Source: Candidatus Thorarchaeota archaeon (lineage in GTDB: Archaea; Asgardarchaeota; Thorarchaeia; Thorarchaeales; Thorarchaeaceae). Taken from it: a stretch of 44,318 bases of DNA. Both the position numbers and the translations under genes were made by a program. Below the pieces are notes generated by a model. It was given only the letters and a program-made list of their open reading frames with translations. It was not told the origin of the DNA and searched no databases. Of this stretch, positions 40,765 through 44,318 are shown one piece after another (position 1 is the first letter of the stretch; each line of letters starts with the position of its first letter). The DNA lies in assembly GCA_019894665.1 (NCBI GenBank), contig JAGXOC010000003.1:29158-73475 (forward strand). Reading direction: 5' to 3'.

Positions 40765-40881
40765 TTGACAGTCGATGAAAATACAACATCAGACATACTA
40801 TTGCCATTGATACTTGTGGTTTGTTTGATTCTTCTTTTACTTACACTTGCTATAATCTACATTCCACGAATTATTGGATAG
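40765..40881 (+). CDS. 38-residue single-pass membrane peptide
   Basis: The ORF starts at TTG 40765, with GGTGA six bases upstream, and ends at TAG 40879-40881. The peptide has a short acidic N-terminus (MTVDENTTSD) and then one long hydrophobic helix (ILLPLILVVCLILLLL and onward) ending in IPRIIG. It converges with the MinD-like gene, one base from its stop. It could be an independent small membrane protein or a partner of the ATPase; nothing more can be said. Confidence 0.5.
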   Translation: MTVDENTTSDILLPLILVVCLILLLLTLAIIYIPRIIG

Positions 40882-40882
40882 G

Positions 40883-41635
40883 TTATTTCATCAATCTGTA
40901 GATATCATCAATGTTCTTTGTAAACTCGCTATCTGGATGTCTCAATGTGACTACATAGCGACTTCCTGCTTCAATAAGAAGAGGAAGGAGTGGAATGATT
41001 GTTGCCACAGTGGTTTTGAATTTCTTTTCGACCTCTGCTATGATGGCTTTGTTCTCATAGATGCCCGGTTTCTTGTTGATGATTATACGGATGTCTGGGA
41101 CCTGTAGTTTCCGGGCAACGCTAAGTGTCGCTGCTGTTCCGAGCAGATCTTGCTCATCGATTCTTACAACCACGAAAAGATAGTCAGCTGTTGCCATTGA
41201 CAGCAATGTTTCTCGGTCAAGTCCAGGGTGTGTATCAATGATGAGATAATCAAGATTTTTCTTTTTGATGATTTCTGTAAATCCTTTCTTTAGGTCTCCA
41301 ACTTCGTAGCCCTCTCTAAGAATCCTAGTGATATCAGTAGCAGCCATTGAGCTTGGGATGAGGAACAACTTACCACTTTTGATGTTCAGTCTATCAGTCA
41401 GGTCCACACATGCATCAGTGATGTCACAGGACCCTCGAAGGTAGTCGTTGAGAGTGTACTTCATTTTCTCCCGGCCCATTCCAAATATGACGTGAATACC
41501 AGGTGATGCCATGTCTGTGTCCATGACAGCTACTCGTTTACCATCTAATGCGGCTGCCGCAGCAAGATTTGCAGCGATGTTTGATTTTCCTGTACCGCCT
41601 CTGAAGCTATGAATTGAAACTATTTTACCTGACAC
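40883..41635 (-). CDS. MinD/ParA-family ATPase
   Basis: A 250-residue P-loop ATPase of the SIMIBI class. The deviant Walker A is SFRGGTGKSN (10-19), with Arg12 where MinD usually has the signature Lys. VAVMDTDMASPG is the switch I region and YLIIDTHPGLD Walker B. No C-terminal amphipathic helix typical of membrane-targeting MinD is obvious, though the end is basic. The start is GTG 41635 with AAGGTG upstream. It lies 19 bases after a longin-like/winged-helix gene and probably belongs to one operon with the two longin-like paralogues. Confidence 0.85.
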   Translation of the reverse strand: MSGKIVSIHSFRGGTGKSNIAANLAAAAALDGKRVAVMDTDMASPGIHVIFGMGREKMKYTLNDYLRGSCDITDACVDLTDRLNIKSGKLFLIPSSMAATDITRILREGYEVGDLKKGFTEIIKKKNLDYLIIDTHPGLDRETLLSMATADYLFVVVRIDEQDLLGTAATLSVARKLQVPDIRIIINKKPGIYENKAIIAEVEKKFKTTVATIIPLLPLLIEAGSRYVVTLRHPDSEFTKNIDDIYRLMK

Positions 41636-41654
41636 GACTAAGCACCTTTTCTTT

Positions 41655-42902
41655 CTACCACTTTACATGATTACCGAGAGCTCTGAGGACTTCCAGTATC
41701 CGTTGTGCTGGGATATCAGACCTTTCTGAAATCTCTCGAAGTGAGAGACTACCGTTGCAGTATTTCCAGATGGACTCTACAATATCGAAATCCCTTTTCT
41801 TAATTCCTATGACCTCGAGGTATGCAACAAACCTCTCATCTCGATCTTCCATCACTGGAAATAATTTCGAGATTCTGACGACACCCTTTGCTATCAGCTG
41901 GGCAAGAACCTCATCTGCCTGCTCCCGAATCAAACCACTTGCTTCAATAACCTCAACTACTGTGGAAGTGGTGTCGATAGCATTGATTAGTCTAAGAGAT
42001 CCTGATTGAATACTCTCCGAAAATGAGGTTAGTGACATCTTTGTTTCCCTTCGAATATCCTCTTCTGAAACGGCAGTTTCCACTACGTCAAAGTCATAGA
42101 ACGATATTGGTCCTTCGACTTTGTCGGGTTCGAATTTCCTCGCTTTTTCAAAACTCGTTAGCTGCAAGAGTGATGTGAACGGATTCACAAGGTCAAGGTA
42201 TGTTTTCTCCGACATACCGAGTTTAACGACAAATGCAGATACTCCCTTTTTGGGAATTTGCATCAATAGAAATGCCGAGCCTTTCTCAAGGCTGGAGTGT
42301 TCCTTCATCGCAACTCTATCTCTCACTTCTGGTAGGAAATCCAATACTGCTTCGAGTTCGTATGCCCTTAGGTTTGATACTGCTACGTACCCATCTGAGG
42401 TGACCATCCCCCCCCTGAGAATGTCCCGGTTAACCTCGACCTCTGATAGAACCCGTTTCAACATATTCAGATCCTGAACAGGGAGGAGCACTGTCTTATA
42501 GCGTCGGGCAAGTCCTGGAATGCCATCGAACTTTTGCAGTGTAACCTCAACAACATCTGCAAATGGCCTGAATTTCTTGGAATTCGGCAGTTCTCTCCTG
42601 AGGTCTGAATAGTAAGTACTCACGAATTGTTCTGCAAGGTCCTGAAGAATCACACGATGGATCTCTCCACTGTCCTCTTCGGACACCAATGCTATGAAGT
42701 AGAGATCTCCCTTACGCACCCAAACTAACTTGTTCTTTGCAAAAGACATGACGGTGATTATATCTTGACTTACTTCCTGGGCAAAGGAACTAACGGCTGA
42801 GAGAAATGCAGCTACCAGCTCATCAAGCCTCCGAGTCCCACTCACACTATAGTGGAAGAGAAGAATGCCAGTTTCACGGAGTACAATGATTTCTTTCACC
42901 AA
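41655..42902 (-). CDS. longin-like/winged-helix protein (paralogue 2)
   Basis: A 415-residue protein. Residues 1-110 (IIVLRETGILLFHYS ... LDELVAAFLSAVSSFAQEV ... FIALVS) look like a longin/roadblock-type domain. A second mixed domain spans about 115-290. The last about 115 residues form two helical, winged-helix-like units (VEASGLI-type repeats, then SLSLREISERSDIPAQRILEVL). It is a paralogue of the 43895 gene, longer by the middle insertion. The start is TTG 42902 (or GTG 42899), behind AGGAGG, which lies in a perfect inverted repeat. It precedes the MinD-like gene by 19 bases. The longin assignment is by eye. Confidence 0.65.
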   Translation of the reverse strand: MVKEIIVLRETGILLFHYSVSGTRRLDELVAAFLSAVSSFAQEVSQDIITVMSFAKNKLVWVRKGDLYFIALVSEEDSGEIHRVILQDLAEQFVSTYYSDLRRELPNSKKFRPFADVVEVTLQKFDGIPGLARRYKTVLLPVQDLNMLKRVLSEVEVNRDILRGGMVTSDGYVAVSNLRAYELEAVLDFLPEVRDRVAMKEHSSLEKGSAFLLMQIPKKGVSAFVVKLGMSEKTYLDLVNPFTSLLQLTSFEKARKFEPDKVEGPISFYDFDVVETAVSEEDIRRETKMSLTSFSESIQSGSLRLINAIDTTSTVVEVIEASGLIREQADEVLAQLIAKGVVRISKLFPVMEDRDERFVAYLEVIGIKKRDFDIVESIWKYCNGSLSLREISERSDIPAQRILEVLRALGNHVKW

Positions 42903-42916
42903 GGAGGTGGCCTCCT
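42902..42916 (-). promoter_or_regulatory. Shine-Dalgarno inside a perfect inverted repeat
   Basis: On the minus strand AGGAGG-CCA-CCTCCT precedes and touches the TTG start at 42902. The six-base Shine-Dalgarno is exactly complementary to the six bases that follow it, with a three-base loop. Folding would hide the ribosome-binding site of the second longin-like gene. Unfolded, the site is very strong. Confidence 0.55.
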
Positions 42917-42992
42917 AACAGCACGGCCGCACCATGTGGGGCACAAAGGCACTTAATTCCTTTGTCAGAACGGAGATGACTCATCCCAAAGA

Positions 42993-43895
42993 CTATGCAT
43001 CATCCACTAATCCACTTACCTCGATAAGCTTCCACTCAACCTCATCTCCAAGCTTGTCAAGCACCTCATAGAGCTGCTCTGGAACCACACCGAGCCGTTC
43101 ACTGATATCTACAAGTGGACGAACACCATTACAAAGTGATTTTGCCCGCTCAAGGAGTTGGTAATCCTTGCTTGGTAATCCAATCAAGTCAAGATATGCA
43201 TCGAATCGCGCATCCTTCTCTCGAATCAAGGGACATAATTTTGAAACTCTGAGCAATCCCCGAATAGCAAGATATTCGACGACGTCTGATATATCAGTTT
43301 CAGATAACCCGAGATGTCTGCTAAGGTCATAGATGGAAGTCTTCCCGTTTATTGCTGAAAGAACTCGATTACCCGAGTTACCAAGATCTCGATGGAACTC
43401 GTCAAGAAATCCTCCAGTCCTGATTGCCACATCCAGATTATCTTTCTTGACCTCTGGGATAACAAATGCACTTAAGCTGGACATGATGATTAGGATTCCT
43501 TCGTAGTATGAGAATGCCCCTCGAACATCACTTTCGAAATCCATGAACACATCAAGAACCAGGATGTCCATCTTCAACTCAGTCTGGTATCTCGATACGA
43601 ATCTCTTACTCAGCTCTCTCAAGACCACTCTGAGTACTTTCTCGGATGATCCAGTTTCAACTAAGAAGATGAAAAGGTATTCAGTCCCATAGGGCTCATA
43701 AAGAAGTTCTGAGCCTTCGAACGATAGACTCTGGATTGATTTCTCTCCAAACTCGGTTGCAAAGCTAGTTATTGCGCTCAGAAAGCCTGACAATAGCTCA
43801 TCTAACTTTCTTGTTTCAGTTGTGGAAAAGTGAAAGATTGGAGTTCCACCGCTTGTCAGGACCATGAACTCATGAACACCGAGTTTCTCGACCAA
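42993..43895 (-). CDS. longin-like/winged-helix protein (paralogue 1)
   Basis: A 300-residue protein. Residues 1-115 form a longin-like domain (HEFMVLTSGGTPIFHFS ... KLDELLSGFLSAITSFATEF ... EYLFIFLVE), closely similar in order to the start of the 42902 gene. A short middle region follows, then two helical winged-helix-like units (ISDVVEYLAIRGLLRVSKL, then RPLVDISERLGVVPEQLYEVL). The start is TTG 43895, with AGGAG nine bases upstream. It lies 90 bases before its paralogue on the same strand. In eukaryotes longin domains act in vesicle-trafficking complexes such as Mon1-Ccz1; here the partner may be the MinD-like ATPase. Confidence 0.65.
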   Translation of the reverse strand: MVEKLGVHEFMVLTSGGTPIFHFSTTETRKLDELLSGFLSAITSFATEFGEKSIQSLSFEGSELLYEPYGTEYLFIFLVETGSSEKVLRVVLRELSKRFVSRYQTELKMDILVLDVFMDFESDVRGAFSYYEGILIIMSSLSAFVIPEVKKDNLDVAIRTGGFLDEFHRDLGNSGNRVLSAINGKTSIYDLSRHLGLSETDISDVVEYLAIRGLLRVSKLCPLIREKDARFDAYLDLIGLPSKDYQLLERAKSLCNGVRPLVDISERLGVVPEQLYEVLDKLGDEVEWKLIEVSGLVDDA

Positions 43896-43986
43896 ACACT
43901 TTCTCTCCTACCTCTGTCCAGATTCTGAATCGTCTTTAAGATATCGCCTATGACTTTGTGTTGTAGCTCGAAACATCCATAACGTG

Positions 43987-44318
43987 ATGACGAATCGCAT
44001 ATCCTGTAAGGTGGATTTGGATTTGCTGGAGTATCGAGAATTTCCATTGAAGACAATGGTCATCTATGTATTGCTTGCAGTCCCGATGGCATTCTCCATC
44101 TATGTCATCACAGGCCTCTTATCAGGGACTCTGTTTAGTTACTTTGGTCTGACAATACTCGAGCACCACGGACTTCTGGGTTATGGCGCTCTAACGGCTA
44201 CTATTGCTCTACCTCTCTCTGGACTGCTTGTTGATCGAGTGCGAAAACACGACCTTCTAATGTATATCGCAGCGCTATTGCCGAGTCTTGTGGGAATTCT
44301 TAGTGTTCTACAAATCAT
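43987..44318 (+). CDS. MFS-like membrane transporter, N-terminal part
   Basis: An open frame starting at ATG 43987 runs off the window after 110 residues. After a hydrophilic leader (MTNRISCKVDLDLLEYREF) there are hydrophobic helices. The loop SGLLVDRVRKHDLL between helices 2 and 3 resembles the major facilitator motif GxLaDrxGRkxxl. An alternative start is the Met at 44056. It is divergent from the longin-like operon; the roughly 90-base interval between them holds no other gene. The substrate cannot be told. Confidence 0.6.
   Translation, partial: MTNRISCKVDLDLLEYREFPLKTMVIYVLLAVPMAFSIYVITGLLSGTLFSYFGLTILEHHGLLGYGALTATIALPLSGLLVDRVRKHDLLMYIAALLPSLVGILSVLQI

Noticed and set aside
43856-44056. 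A 66-residue minus-strand frame at the end of the window
   Set aside because: It overlaps the start of the longin-like gene and the N-terminus of the divergent transporter and resembles nothing.

Overview
The window is archaeal and most likely from an Asgard archaeon (Promethearchaeota). A Thorarchaeia-like lineage is my best guess, but that is not provable from this stretch. It holds a two-repeat archaeal TATA-binding protein, an archaeal-type asparaginyl-tRNA synthetase, a geranylgeranyl-reductase-family flavoprotein, a tungsten aldehyde:ferredoxin oxidoreductase, a Ras-like GTPase domain and two longin-like proteins. Many genes start with GTG or TTG behind a GGTGA or AGGAG Shine-Dalgarno. 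I see no rRNA, tRNA, CRISPR array or insertion sequence.

Layout. 1-4080: a possible partial minus-strand gene, an SDR epimerase/dehydratase coupled to a lactate permease, a pterin dehydratase and a radical SAM protein. 4121-9315: an MBL-fold hydrolase coupled to an OYE/dienoyl-CoA-reductase-like flavoenzyme, then a site-2 protease and a Lys-tailed membrane protein. 9366-11783: TBP with a run of TATA boxes in its own promoter, then a Cys-rich PadR regulator divergent from two small Cys-bearing peptides and arsenite methyltransferase ArsM. Three copies of a 16-bp operator-like palindrome lie between the divergent genes. 11798-14930: a two-DTG aspartic-protease-like protein, an alpha/beta hydrolase, a DUF4438 protein and a hemerythrin.

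15075-27892: a large surface glycoprotein-like protein, AsnRS, then a six-gene minus-strand operon. It encodes an ABC ATPase, two giant FtsX-type permeases, a second ABC ATPase fused to an AbrB-like domain, a small membrane protein and a membrane-anchored M23-type peptidase. After it come a membrane protein and a zinc-finger protein. 28007-36042: a GTPase with a long acidic N-terminal region and an altered P-loop, an APRT-like protein, the geranylgeranyl reductase homologue, unknown proteins, small membrane and zinc-ribbon proteins, GDPD and a lipase-like hydrolase. 36074-44318: a large polytopic membrane protein, a 49-residue protein next to AOR, a GNAT protein, then a MinD-like ATPase linked to two paralogous longin-like/winged-helix proteins, with a 38-residue membrane peptide beside them. 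A partial MFS-like transporter runs off the end.

The best candidates for undescribed systems are the PadR-controlled arsenic locus, the FtsEX-like transporter with an M23 peptidase in a cell presumed to lack murein, and the MinD/longin cassette. Functions are inferred from motifs read by eye; no database search was run.
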